A stretch of 35,663 bases of DNA from Bacteroidales bacterium (GCA_017446025.1 JAFSRR010000014.1:1-35663), one strand, 5' to 3'. Shown: positions 8,942 through 18,743, numbered from the stretch's first letter. Notes: generated by a model from the letters alone, not told the origin. Made by a program: numbers and translations.

Positions 8942-9107
8942 CTGGATGCAACATCCGGCAGGTCTTCTGACTTATCCTCCCCCTTTTCTGCGCGGTGCCT
9001 TCCCAGCCTGTTGGAGGCCAGTGGCCGATAACCGCGAGGGTCACGACGAGGACTTACAGCAGCGGGACTGTCCGGGATTTTCACCCGATTCCCTAAGCCG
9101 TATTGCG
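8942..9107 (-). promoter_or_regulatory. Cobalamin (AdoCbl-type) riboswitch
   Basis: The minus strand shows the conserved cobalamin aptamer elements in order: GGGAATCGGGTGAAAATCCC, then GGACAGTCCCGCTGCTGT, the B12 box GCCACTG (near 9018-9024), GGGAAGGC, and GTCAGAAGACCTGCC near the 3' end. It lies between a good promoter at 9112-9119 and the first gene of the B12 operon. Such riboswitches shut off transport genes when cobalamin is plentiful. The seven downstream genes are therefore predicted to be induced under B12 limitation. Confidence 0.96.
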
Positions 9108-9111
9108 GGGG

Positions 9112-9119
9112 CAAAGATA
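9112..9119 (-). promoter_or_regulatory. Bacteroidetes-type -7 box of the B12 operon
   Basis: TATCTTTG on the minus strand matches TAnnTTTG. Transcription would start a few bases before the riboswitch aptamer. A clear -33 TTTG is not seen; an A-rich stretch lies upstream. Confidence 0.75.
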
Positions 9120-9177
9120 CTGATTTTTTTCAATCGGTATAATGCTAACAACTATTTCATACATCGGAAAAAACACT

Positions 9178-9185
9178 TACATTTG
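9178..9185 (+). promoter_or_regulatory. Bacteroidetes-type -7 box of the rfb operon
   Basis: TACATTTG matches TAnnTTTG and lies 25 bp before the chosen rfbA ATG. It is divergent from the B12 operon promoter 60 bp away, so both operons share a compact control region. Confidence 0.65.
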
Positions 9186-9210
9186 CGTTTTGATGCATTA
9201 ATTGAAAACT

Positions 9211-10077
9211 ATGACCAAAGGAATTATTCTGGCCGGTGGCAGTGCCACGCGTCTCTTCCCCTTGTCGAAGGCCATCTCCAAGCAGATTATGCCCGTCTAT
9301 GACAAGCCGATGATCTATTATCCCCTGTCCACGCTGATGCTGGCCGGTATCCGCGAGGTGCTGATCATTTCCACCCCGCGTGATCTGCCTATGTTCCGCG
9401 AACTGCTGGGCAGCGGCGAGGAGCTGGGTATGTGTTTCGAATACAAAATCCAGGAGAAACCCAACGGCCTGGCCCAGGCTTTCGTGCTGGGTGCCGATTT
9501 CCTGGGCGGTGAGCCGGGTTGCCTGATTTTGGGCGACAACCTGTTTTATGGCCAGGGATTTTCGTCGATGCTCAAGAAGGCTGCCGAGATCAAACAGGGC
9601 GCCTGCATCTTCGGCTACTATGTCAAGGACCCCCGCGCCTATGGCGTGGTGGAATTCGACAAGGACGGCCGTGTGCTGTCGCTGGAGGAGAAGCCGGCCC
9701 AGCCCAAGTCCAACTATGCCGTGCCCGGCCTCTATTTTTACGATGCCACGGTGACAGAGAAGGCCGCTTCGCTGAAGCCTTCGGCCCGGGGCGAATACGA
9801 GATTACCGACCTCAACAAACTCTATCTTGAGGAAGGCACCCTGCAAGTGTCACTTTTCGGCCGCGGTTTTGCCTGGCTCGATACGGGCAACAGCGACAGC
9901 CTGCTCGAGGCTTCCAACTTTGTGGCCACCATCCAGAACCGTCAGGGCTTCTATGTGTCGTGCATCGAAGAAATCGCCTGGCGCAAAGGCTGGATCGACG
10001 ACCGCCAGCTGGAGCGTCTGGGACAGGCCCTGTCGAAGACCGCTTACGGCCAGTATATCCTTTCACTTGTCAAATAA
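9211..10077 (+). CDS. rfbA: Glucose-1-phosphate thymidylyltransferase
   Basis: The protein has 288 residues from the ATG at 9211 (a TTG at 9202 is in frame but gives an atypical extension). It makes dTDP-glucose from dTTP and glucose-1-phosphate, the first step of dTDP-sugar synthesis. The nucleotide-binding signature reads GGSATRLFP instead of the more usual GGSGTRL. KQIMPVYDKPMIYYPLSTLM, LGDNLFYG and FAWLDTGN are all in family order, and length is normal. It is followed after 24 bp by rfbB. In Bacteroidales the pathway feeds capsule, O-antigen or surface-protein glycosylation. No glycosyltransferase is near, so the final sugar acceptor is unknown. Confidence 0.96.
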   Translation: MTKGIILAGGSATRLFPLSKAISKQIMPVYDKPMIYYPLSTLMLAGIREVLIISTPRDLPMFRELLGSGEELGMCFEYKIQEKPNGLAQAFVLGADFLGGEPGCLILGDNLFYGQGFSSMLKKAAEIKQGACIFGYYVKDPRAYGVVEFDKDGRVLSLEEKPAQPKSNYAVPGLYFYDATVTEKAASLKPSARGEYEITDLNKLYLEEGTLQVSLFGRGFAWLDTGNSDSLLEASNFVATIQNRQGFYVSCIEEIAWRKGWIDDRQLERLGQALSKTAYGQYILSLVK

Positions 10078-10101
10078 CACACCTTATATTTTCCACCTGC
10101 A

Positions 10102-11214
10102 ATGAAGACCTATTTAGTGACCGGAGCCGCCGGTTTTATCGGATCGAACTATGTCAAATACCTGTTGGCCAACTACAATGATGTCAATATCGTCATTCTC
10201 GATGCTTTGACCTATGCCGGCAACTACGGCACCATCGCCTCGGATGTCGATGGCAAGCGCTGCATCTTTGTCAAAGGGGATATCTGTGATGCCCAGCTGG
10301 CTGCCAGGCTCTTTGCCGAGTATCCCATCTCGGTGGTGGTGAATTTCGCCGCCGAAAGCCATGTGGACCGCAGCATCGAGAATCCGCAGCTCTTCCTGCA
10401 GACCAACATCCTGGGGACGCAGAACCTGCTGGATGCCGCCCGCAAGGCCTGGGTCACGGGCAAGGACGACAAGGGTTATCCCGTGTGGAAACCAGGCGTG
10501 CGATTCCATCAGGTTTCGACCGACGAGGTCTATGGCAGCCTGGGCAAGGAAGGTTATTTCACCGAAACCACGCCCCTGGATCCCCGCAGTCCCTACAGCG
10601 CCGCCAAGACGTCGGCCGATTTGTTTGTCAAGGCCTATGTCGAGACTTTCAAGATGCCGGCTACCATCACCCGTTGTTCCAACAACTACGGGCCCTATCA
10701 TTTCCCGGAAAAGCTGATTCCGCTCATTATCAAGAATATCTTGGAAGGCAAGAAACTGCCCGTCTATGGCAAGGGCGAGAATGTGCGCGACTGGCTCTAT
10801 GTCGAGGACCACTGCAAGGCCATCGAGATGGTGGTACGCAAAGGCCGTCCCGGCGAGGTATACAATGTGGGCGGTCACAACGAGAAGATGAATATTGAGA
10901 TCGTCAAGCTCACCATCGACACCATCCGCCATATCATGGAGACCGAGCCCAAATACCGGGCCGTGCTCAAGACCGAGGTGGAGAACATCAACTACGACCT
11001 GATCACCTATGTGGCCGACCGCCTGGGCCATGACATGCGCTATGCCATCGATCCCACCAAGATTACCCGCGAACTGGGCTGGTATCCCGAGACCAAGTTT
11101 GAGCAAGGAATTGTCAAGACCATCTACTGGTATCTGGAGCATCAGGACTGGGTGAGAGATGTGACCTCGGGCGACTATCAGAACTATTACGAAAGGATGT
11201 ATCAAAACCGTTGA
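10102..11214 (+). CDS. rfbB: dTDP-glucose 4,6-dehydratase
   Basis: A 370-residue short-chain dehydrogenase/reductase that converts dTDP-glucose to dTDP-4-keto-6-deoxyglucose using bound NAD. The Rossmann glycine motif GAAGFIGSNY is at residues 8-17. The active-site segment STDEVYG is at 139-145 and includes the Asp-Glu pair specific to dehydratases. The catalytic YxxxK is Y165/K169 in YSAAKTSAD. GENVRDWLYVEDHC and the C-terminal RELGWYPETKFEQGI complete the family pattern. It sits between rfbA and rfbC; the rfbC ATG is 1 bp past its stop. Length is slightly above the usual 350-360. Confidence 0.97.
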   Translation: MKTYLVTGAAGFIGSNYVKYLLANYNDVNIVILDALTYAGNYGTIASDVDGKRCIFVKGDICDAQLAARLFAEYPISVVVNFAAESHVDRSIENPQLFLQTNILGTQNLLDAARKAWVTGKDDKGYPVWKPGVRFHQVSTDEVYGSLGKEGYFTETTPLDPRSPYSAAKTSADLFVKAYVETFKMPATITRCSNNYGPYHFPEKLIPLIIKNILEGKKLPVYGKGENVRDWLYVEDHCKAIEMVVRKGRPGEVYNVGGHNEKMNIEIVKLTIDTIRHIMETEPKYRAVLKTEVENINYDLITYVADRLGHDMRYAIDPTKITRELGWYPETKFEQGIVKTIYWYLEHQDWVRDVTSGDYQNYYERMYQNR

Positions 11215-11215
11215 G

Positions 11216-11767
11216 ATGAATTACATTGAACAGCATATTCCGGGCGTGTGGGTCATCGAGCCGGTCGTGTATCAGGACGAACGCGGCTATTTCATGGAGA
11301 CCTTCCGCCAGGACGAATTCCGGCAACACACGGGCATTGATTTCAACGTTGTCCAGGAGAACCAGTCGAAGTCGATGATGGGGGTCCTGCGCGGGCTTCA
11401 TTTCCAGAAAGGAGAGTATTCCCAGGCCAAAATGGTCAAGGTGCTTTCCGGCACAGTCTGGGATGTCGCGGTGGATTTACGCCGCAGTTCCCCGACTTTC
11501 GGCCAGCATGTCGTCGTGGAACTGAGCGAGGAAAACCATCGCCAGCTGTACATTCCGCGCGGTTTTGCCCACGGTTTCCTGGTCAAGACGCCTTATGCCG
11601 TTTTCTCCTACAAGGTGGACAATTTCTATGCTCCCCAGGCTGAGGGCGCTGTGAACTATGCCGATCCCACCCTGGGAGTCCAATGGCCTTTCCTGCCGAT
11701 TGAATACACCCTGTCGGAAAAAGACCGCAAGGCGCCTTTCCTGCCGGAGGCCTATACTTTCGATTGA
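11216..11767 (+). CDS. rfbC: dTDP-4-dehydrorhamnose 3,5-epimerase
   Basis: A 183-residue cupin that epimerises dTDP-4-keto-6-deoxyglucose at C3 and C5. The catalytic histidine lies in RGLHFQ (residues 59-64), followed by AKMVKVLSGTVWDVAVDLR. The PRGFAHGFLV strand (about 114-123) and the active-site tyrosine in SYKVDNFY (about 131) follow. It ends the operon: the next gene, trmO, converges on it from 11792. The reductase RfbD, which would finish dTDP-L-rhamnose, is not next to it. The product could therefore be completed by an unlinked RfbD or used for another 6-deoxysugar. Confidence 0.96.
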   Translation: MNYIEQHIPGVWVIEPVVYQDERGYFMETFRQDEFRQHTGIDFNVVQENQSKSMMGVLRGLHFQKGEYSQAKMVKVLSGTVWDVAVDLRRSSPTFGQHVVVELSEENHRQLYIPRGFAHGFLVKTPYAVFSYKVDNFYAPQAEGAVNYADPTLGVQWPFLPIEYTLSEKDRKAPFLPEAYTFD

Positions 11768-11791
11768 TTTTTTATCCAGATTTTGAGCGGG

Positions 11792-12535
11792 TCAATCCAG
11801 ACGTTCGACGGCCACGATGACCGCCTCGCTGTCGTTTACCCGAAACTTGATGTCGTGGCCGGCAAAAGGCAGGCCATAGACCCTGTCGGCATCTCTCTGA
11901 TAGGAAGGCCGCGGATCCTGGGCGATGAGCTGCAGGGCCTGTGGCCGCTTTTCTGTCGGCAGCAGGCGCAGGCAATTGTCCGGGTCAGACACCTGCAACA
12001 GCCGGCGTGGGGTGCTGTCGGTAAAGCCGCCCCGGGCCTGGGGATGGCTGTCGGTATAAGCCAGGTAGGGCTTGATGTCGTAAATGGGTGTGCCGTCGGC
12101 CAGGTCGGCTCCCAACACATGGATCACCGGCCCTTGCGCTGTCTTTAGCTCGATACGTTCTATGGCCACCGACGACAGTCCCAACCCGTTGGGACGGAAG
12201 GGAGAACGGGTGGCAAAGACGCCGAAAGCCTTGTTGCCGCCCATGCGAGGTGGACGCACGGTGGGTTGCCAGGTGTAGTCGGGCGACTTGTCATCGGCCG
12301 ACTCCGAGTCGACAGCCCGGGTACGGGCCGGACCGTTGGGCCGGTTGGCAGAGAAACCCCAGATGAGCCACAAGTGGCTGAAATCTTCCAGGCCGCGCAG
12401 AGCCTCCGGGTCGCGATAGGGTGGACAAAACACGATTCGTCCCTGCAAGCCGGCCACCAGTCCGCTTTGGCGCGGTACGCCAAACTTGCCCGGCAGGTCG
12501 GTATGGATGTAAGCGACAGGCTCGATGTGCTTCAT
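11792..12535 (-). CDS. trmO: tRNA (N6-threonylcarbamoyladenosine37-N6)-methyltransferase TrmO-like
   Basis: About 247 residues starting at MKHIEPVAYIHTD (ATG at 12535, 13 bp after the lyase stop; an upstream ATG at 12559 would overlap that gene). The family signature FATRSPFRPNGLGLSSVAIE is complete. It is preceded by DFSHLWLIWGF and followed by GADLADGTPIYDIKPYLAY, which together form the SAM-binding beta barrel of the YaeB/TsaA family. The C-terminal extension with YGLPFAGHDIKFRV is also usual. TrmO methylates t6A37 in certain tRNAs. It probably shares a transcript with the lyase upstream but has no functional connection that I can see. Confidence 0.92.
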   Translation of the reverse strand: MKHIEPVAYIHTDLPGKFGVPRQSGLVAGLQGRIVFCPPYRDPEALRGLEDFSHLWLIWGFSANRPNGPARTRAVDSESADDKSPDYTWQPTVRPPRMGGNKAFGVFATRSPFRPNGLGLSSVAIERIELKTAQGPVIHVLGADLADGTPIYDIKPYLAYTDSHPQARGGFTDSTPRRLLQVSDPDNCLRLLPTEKRPQALQLIAQDPRPSYQRDADRVYGLPFAGHDIKFRVNDSEAVIVAVERLD

Positions 12536-12548
12536 GCTTGCTAGCAGT

Positions 12549-15392
12549 TTATTGTGCAATGCGTTTCAGCCGTGAGCGACGGCCGTCGGGATAGATCAGC
12601 TCCTCGATGAATACCCCTTGCTGAGGCGCCTCGACCAGGCGACGTCCGTAGAGATCGTACCAGCGATGCTCCGATGGCTGCCCCAACGAGTCGTCTATGA
12701 ATACTTTCCGGCTGTCTGTCAGATATTTGACATAGTCGGGCAGATAATAGCTCAAGTGGGGCGGCTGGTTGTAGGCGGCCGTTTGGGTGACGGTGGCCAT
12801 GCGGTAGTGATGGTCGTGCATCAGGGTGGGGACCCGGTAGTTGGTGGGCAGGTTGGTGCTGAAAATCATCAGTTTGCTCTTGGTGGCCTGGTCGTAGTAG
12901 ATCTGCTCTTCGCGCCAGTCGCCGAAGATGTCGGCCTGCAGGCAGGGCGTATATTTGATCATATTGGTCCCCACTTTGTAGGTGGAGACGAAATCCACCA
13001 CGGTCTTGATGGAATTGCTGCTGCTCTGATATTTGGTGATCACCCCCGTTTCGGTACATTCTTCCAGCAGGTCGGCATCCCAGTAGGTGCGGAAGTTGGT
13101 ACTCGGCCGCTTGGTGGTGATGACATCGCCTGCCACATTGTACACATTGTAGTTGTAGCCCCAGTATTCGCAGCCCCGATAGTTGCCGTCGATGTCGGCG
13201 CAGAGTCCGCGCCCCACGTCAGAGCCTGCGAAGGTGCCGGAAATCACCTTCCCAGTAAGGGCTTCGCGCATCTCGATGCCGTATTTGGCGGTGGTCTCCT
13301 CGTGGACCATCATCACTTCCAGGCCGGGCCGGTCGGGATCGAAATCGCCTACATGCAGGGCATCGCCGTGTCCCCAACCGGTGCGGTAGAGCAATTCGCC
13401 ATCGTGGTCGATGGTGCAGGAACCGTAGATGATCTCGTCGCAGCCGTCGCCATCGACATCGCCGATGCTCAGGCTGTGGGCCCCTTCGCCATAGGCACCG
13501 TAGCCGGCGCGGGTGGAGGCGTGCAGCCAGCGGGTCTTGAGGTCCTTGCCGTCAAAATCGACCGCCCAGAGGAAGGCTGAGGTGTAGTAGCCGCGGCACA
13601 TGACCAGGCTGGGGTGCTGCCCGTCGAGATAGGCGACTCCGGCCAGATAGCGTTCGCAGCGGTTGCCGTAGCTGTCGCCCCATTCGGAAATGGTGTCGCG
13701 GGCCGGACGGTAGGGGACGGTGGCACGGGCGGCGCCGGTCAGGCCGTCGAAGACGGTGAGGTATTCCGGTCCTTTGATCACTATGCCGTCCTTGCCGCTA
13801 TAGGTGGCGCGGTAGTCGGCACTGGGGTCGTCATTGCCCAGCAAGACATGGTGGCCCTGGCCATCGATGGCGCCCGGTGCGGTTTTGCAGGCTACTTCGG
13901 CCTTGCCGTCACCGTCGAGGTCATAGACCATGAGCTGGGTATAGTGGGCTCCGGCACGGATGTTGCGGCCCAGGTCGATACGCCACAGGAAAGTGCCGTC
14001 CATCTTGTAGGCGTCGATGAAGACGGGGCCGGTGTAACCGCCGATGGAATTGTCCTTCTGTCCGCCGCCTACATTGTCGTTGTTGCCGTCTTCATTGACG
14101 GGATCCCACTTCATGACAATGTCGTATTCGTGGTTGCCGTCCAGGTCGGCCACCATGCAGTCGCCCGGGACATAATTGTATTTGCCGCTCGGCGTGCTGT
14201 CGCTGGCGGGGCGGTGCAGGGGAATCTCCCAATAGCCCTTGTCAAGCAGGAGGGCCTGGCTGCGCTCGATGACCTGACCGCCCGACAGGGCTTCGACGGT
14301 ATAGACCAGGTCTCCTGTGGTGGCGGCATCGGTCAGGTTGGTCTTGTCGGTGATGGGGTTGGTGTTGATTTTGGTGTCGTTGCGATAGACATTGAAACTG
14401 ATGTCATCGGGGTCGTTGCTGAGCCAGCGCCAGCTGATGTGGTAATAGTTGGAGGAGGCCGCCTTGACAGCCACAGCACCCCTGCCCAGAGGCTCGGGGT
14501 CGAGCACCCAGGGCCGTCCGGCGGCGGGCAGTACGAGGGGCACTTCCAATTGTTTGTCGGCCTCGTCCGATGTCCGCATATCGTCCTTGACGGTGACAGC
14601 TCTCAGACGGCAGCTGCGGTCCAGATCGAAGGGACCCTCATAAACGTGGGCATAATCTTCGACATGGCCGTGATCGATGAGCGAGTAGAGAATGGTGGCA
14701 TCGGGTGTTTCCGTGCTCAGGCTGACGCGAAGTATTTCCTTGTCTATACCGGCGATCCGGGCTATTTTCTTTTCGGTCTGGATGACAGGGGTGGCTGCCT
14801 GGGGCCGGACATCTTCGGCCTCTTCAAAGACCACGATGCTGCGGATGATGATGCCGCCGCTGTTTTTGAACCAGACATCACCGTCATTGACGACGGTGAA
14901 TACATAGCTCTTGAAAGAGGCGGGGGTATAGGTGCCTTCTCCGAATTCCCCCTCCAGGTTGTCAACGGCCGAGATACCATTGGCACTTGACGAAGAGGAG
15001 CGAAGAGTGATTTCGATTTTCTGTCCTGCCTTCAAGCCTTTGAGGGTGTGGGGCACGCTGCCTTGGTTTTGCAGGCCGTTGCCGCTGGTACCGCGGTCGT
15101 AGCAAAGCAGCAGACTGCCGGCCGACACGCCGGCACCGACAAAAAGGCCTTGCGTCTCGGCAATGATCTGCCCGTTGGCATAGAGTTCATTGCCGTCGGT
15201 GGCCTGGACATTCTGGTAGCGTCCGCCTTTGGAGTTCATGGTCCAATGCTCACTGTCGGCAGCCAGGTTGGCGAGGGTGGTGCTGCTGTAGGAATCGAGG
15301 TTCCATTGTTTGACGGTGACACGCTGGGCCCGGACGGCCGACAGCAGGCTGGTTGCCAGCAGCAGGGAAAATATCAGCAAAGATTTCTTCAT
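12549..15392 (-). CDS. Rhamnogalacturonan lyase, polysaccharide lyase family 11, with N-terminal extension
   Basis: A secreted enzyme of 947 residues that cleaves the rhamnogalacturonan I backbone of pectin. I start at MKKSLLIFSLLLATSLLSAV (ATG at 15392), which is the signal peptide; in-frame codons upstream lack support. The N-terminal third is an accessory beta domain (about 25-190), then a chitobiase/FN3-like domain with PDATILYSL (about 205-285). The PL11 catalytic region begins near residue 294 (RPWVLDPEPLGRGAVAV) and holds many DxDGDG-type calcium-binding propeller loops such as VYDLDGDGKAEVACKT and IGDVDGDGCDE. The last 40 residues (WYDLYGRRLVEAPQQGVFIE) resemble the short C-terminal tail common in Prevotella-like secreted proteins. 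No SusC/SusD pair is nearby, so this is an orphan pectin enzyme. Confidence 0.9.
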   Translation of the reverse strand: MKKSLLIFSLLLATSLLSAVRAQRVTVKQWNLDSYSSTTLANLAADSEHWTMNSKGGRYQNVQATDGNELYANGQIIAETQGLFVGAGVSAGSLLLCYDRGTSGNGLQNQGSVPHTLKGLKAGQKIEITLRSSSSSANGISAVDNLEGEFGEGTYTPASFKSYVFTVVNDGDVWFKNSGGIIIRSIVVFEEAEDVRPQAATPVIQTEKKIARIAGIDKEILRVSLSTETPDATILYSLIDHGHVEDYAHVYEGPFDLDRSCRLRAVTVKDDMRTSDEADKQLEVPLVLPAAGRPWVLDPEPLGRGAVAVKAASSNYYHISWRWLSNDPDDISFNVYRNDTKINTNPITDKTNLTDAATTGDLVYTVEALSGGQVIERSQALLLDKGYWEIPLHRPASDSTPSGKYNYVPGDCMVADLDGNHEYDIVMKWDPVNEDGNNDNVGGGQKDNSIGGYTGPVFIDAYKMDGTFLWRIDLGRNIRAGAHYTQLMVYDLDGDGKAEVACKTAPGAIDGQGHHVLLGNDDPSADYRATYSGKDGIVIKGPEYLTVFDGLTGAARATVPYRPARDTISEWGDSYGNRCERYLAGVAYLDGQHPSLVMCRGYYTSAFLWAVDFDGKDLKTRWLHASTRAGYGAYGEGAHSLSIGDVDGDGCDEIIYGSCTIDHDGELLYRTGWGHGDALHVGDFDPDRPGLEVMMVHEETTAKYGIEMREALTGKVISGTFAGSDVGRGLCADIDGNYRGCEYWGYNYNVYNVAGDVITTKRPSTNFRTYWDADLLEECTETGVITKYQSSSNSIKTVVDFVSTYKVGTNMIKYTPCLQADIFGDWREEQIYYDQATKSKLMIFSTNLPTNYRVPTLMHDHHYRMATVTQTAAYNQPPHLSYYLPDYVKYLTDSRKVFIDDSLGQPSEHRWYDLYGRRLVEAPQQGVFIEELIYPDGRRSRLKRIAQ

Positions 15393-15438
15393 AGCAGTCT
15401 CACTATTAATGTGATATAAATCCACGCGCGTAGAGGTA

Positions 15439-15446
15439 CAAAGATA
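15439..15446 (-). promoter_or_regulatory. -7 box of the rhamnogalacturonan lyase gene
   Basis: TATCTTTG on the minus strand, 47 bp upstream of the chosen ATG at 15392. It lies 13 bp from the oppositely directed box of the kinase gene. Confidence 0.65.
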
Positions 15447-15458
15447 AAGGTTTTTTTA

Positions 15459-15466
15459 TACTTTTG
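15459..15466 (+). promoter_or_regulatory. -7 box of the APH-fold kinase gene
   Basis: TACTTTTG fits TAnnTTTG and lies about 62 bp before the ATG at 15528. It is back to back with the lyase promoter. Confidence 0.6.
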
Positions 15467-15527
15467 CAACGCCTCGGAAAGCGGCCGGCCGGCTGTGGTG
15501 CGAGGCGATTTTACAACAAAGAACAAC

Positions 15528-16598
15528 ATGCGCCCCGACGAATCCCTGTCTGCCCTTTACCAGTCTTGTTTCGGCTGCCGCCCGGCCAGTATCGATGAGA
15601 TACCCGCCTGCGGCTCCTATCGCCGCTATTACCGGTTGTGGGCTGCCGAAAACAAGCCGGGCACGGCGCCTTCGACGGTGATCGGTGCCTGGAATGCCGA
15701 TAAAAAAGAGAATGCCGCCTTTGTCAGCTTTGCCCGCAGTTTCTACGAACAAGGCCTGCCCGTGCCGGCAATCTATGCGGTGGACGAGGCCTGCGATGTG
15801 TATCTGCAGGAAGACCTGGGCTCGGAGTCGCTCTATGACCTGGTGGCCCGCGACTGGCTGTCGCTGTTGGAGGAGGCTGCCGACAAGGGATCCCTGTCGG
15901 AACCGGCTTTTCCGGAGTCGCTCAAGGAGGTCTATCGACAGGTGCTTTCGTCGCTGATCGACTTGCAAATCGCCGGCAAGGACTGCATCGATTATACGAA
16001 ATGCACGCCCTGCCCGGCTTTCCACCGTGATGCGATACATTGGGATCTGAACTATTTCAAATACTTCTTCCTGCGGCTGCTGCGCGTGCCTTTCGACGAG
16101 CAGGCCCTGGAAGACGATTTCAGGGCTTTCTCGGCCTACCTGCTGGAAACGCCCTGCGAGTATTTCCTCTACCGGGATTTCCAGTCGGCCAATATCATGC
16201 TCAAGAATGGCCGACCCTGTTTTATCGACTTCCAGGGCGGTCGCCGCGGTGCGCTGCAGTACGATCCGGCCTCCCTGCTCTTCGATGCCAAGACCCGCCT
16301 GCCAAAAGCTGTCCGCTCGCAGTTGACGGCCTTTTATGTCGACCGGCTGGCTACGCGCATCCCCTTGGACAAGACGGCTTTCGAAGCCCATTATCAGGGC
16401 TATACGCTCTGCCGTCTGTTGCAGGCCCTGGCCGCGTTCGGCCTGCGGGGCGTGGTGGAGCATAAGCCGGGTTTCAAGGAAAGCATCCCGCCGGCCCTGG
16501 CCATGATACGCGATTTGCTCGATGATTGGCAGATACCCGTCGCCCTGCCTGAACTCAAGGCTTGCCTTGAACGCATGCAGTCGGTGCAAGTATCATAG
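15528..16598 (+). CDS. Phosphotransferase of the aminoglycoside phosphotransferase (APH) fold, small-molecule kinase
   Basis: The protein has 356 residues from MRPDESLSALYQ (ATG at 15528); an in-frame ATG at 15495 is less likely because it lengthens a poorly conserved end. The catalytic loop YRDFQSANIML has the Asp and Asn of the APH family, and FIDFQGGRRGALQYDPASLL supplies the metal-binding Asp of the DFG-equivalent. In Bacteroidetes such proteins are related to the sugar kinases AmgK (MurNAc/GlcNAc anomeric kinase) and often sit next to a nucleotidyltransferase. None is present here. The substrate is unknown, and true aminoglycoside resistance is unlikely. Its stop is only about 95 bp from the groES promoter element. 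Confidence 0.75.
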   Translation: MRPDESLSALYQSCFGCRPASIDEIPACGSYRRYYRLWAAENKPGTAPSTVIGAWNADKKENAAFVSFARSFYEQGLPVPAIYAVDEACDVYLQEDLGSESLYDLVARDWLSLLEEAADKGSLSEPAFPESLKEVYRQVLSSLIDLQIAGKDCIDYTKCTPCPAFHRDAIHWDLNYFKYFFLRLLRVPFDEQALEDDFRAFSAYLLETPCEYFLYRDFQSANIMLKNGRPCFIDFQGGRRGALQYDPASLLFDAKTRLPKAVRSQLTAFYVDRLATRIPLDKTAFEAHYQGYTLCRLLQALAAFGLRGVVEHKPGFKESIPPALAMIRDLLDDWQIPVALPELKACLERMQSVQVS

Positions 16599-16602
16599 TC
16601 TG

Positions 16603-16615
16603 TGACTTTTTGTCA
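16603..16615. promoter_or_regulatory. Short inverted repeat upstream of groES, similar to the dnaK one
   Basis: TGAC and GTCA flank a five-base T spacer, the same spacer as in the 7-bp repeat upstream of dnaK. The arms are only 4 bp, so chance is possible. It lies about 84 bp upstream of the TGGCAC element. Confidence 0.3.
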
Positions 16616-16691
16616 GACACCCACCGGAGATTCTCCGACCAATGGCTGAATATTTGGCAGAGACACCCGACGTTGCCCTGTCAGGCTGCTT

Positions 16692-16706
16692 TGGCACGAT
16701 TTTGGA
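16692..16706 (+). promoter_or_regulatory. Candidate sigma-54-like element of groES-groEL
   Basis: CTTTGGCAC is identical to nine bases upstream of dnaK and is followed by GATTTTGGA. The -24 half is perfect, but the -12 half is poor (TGGA rather than TTGC at the canonical spacing). It lies about 61 bp before the groES ATG. No TAnnTTTG box is seen between the kinase gene and groES. Confidence 0.35.
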
Positions 16707-16766
16707 TAGGAAAAGGGGCGTTCTTGAGAAAACAAGGAATCAATTAATTTATAAAACTCTACTATT

Positions 16767-17039
16767 ATGACACTTAAACCATTATCAGATCGCGTACTGG
16801 TCAAGCCGGTCGCAGCAGAACAGAAAACAGCAGGTGGTATTATCATTCCCGATTCAGCCAAGGAAAAACCGCTGAAAGGTGAAGTAGTGGCAGTGGGTCC
16901 CGGCACCAAGGACGAGGCCATGCAGCTGAGCGTCGGCAACGAAGTCCTGTTTGGCAAGTATGCCGGCACGGAAGTCGAGCTGGACGGCGAGAAATTCTTG
17001 ATTATGCGTCAGTCCGATGTCCTGGCCATCCTGGGATAA
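16767..17039 (+). CDS. groES: Co-chaperonin GroES (Hsp10)
   Basis: A 90-residue protein beginning [20 protein letters not shown]. The mobile loop [18 protein letters not shown] binds GroEL, and the fold-defining segments GEVVAVGPG and [16 protein letters not shown] ([17 protein letters not shown]) are present. The heptameric ring caps the GroEL cavity in the cytoplasm. The gene is complete and normal in length for the family. groEL begins 47 bp further on, the usual two-gene operon. The ATG at 16767 is the only sensible start. Control is probably by the TGGCAC-containing region upstream. Confidence 0.98.
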   Translation: MTLKPLSDRVLVKPVAAEQKTAGGIIIPDSAKEKPLKGEVVAVGPGTKDEAMQLSVGNEVLFGKYAGTEVELDGEKFLIMRQSDVLAILG

Positions 17040-17074
17040 TCGAGGCGGTAAACAATTCAGAATAACAATATTAA

Positions 17075-18721
<1,647 letters not shown>

Positions 18722-18743
18722 ACAGGCCTTCCCAACAATAGTC

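Noticed and set aside
10114..11205. Minus-strand open frame of 363 codons opposite rfbB
   Set aside because: It mirrors the exact extent of rfbB, its translation has no recognisable domain, and no promoter precedes it.
13614..14990. Plus-strand open frame of 458 codons opposite the PL11 lyase
   Set aside because: It lies wholly antisense to a clear enzyme, has a Val/Gly/Asp-rich low-complexity translation typical of GC-rich antisense frames, and has no domain.
15456..16589. Minus-strand open frame of 377 codons opposite the APH-fold kinase
   Set aside because: Antisense shadow; the plus frame holds catalytic motifs, this one does not.
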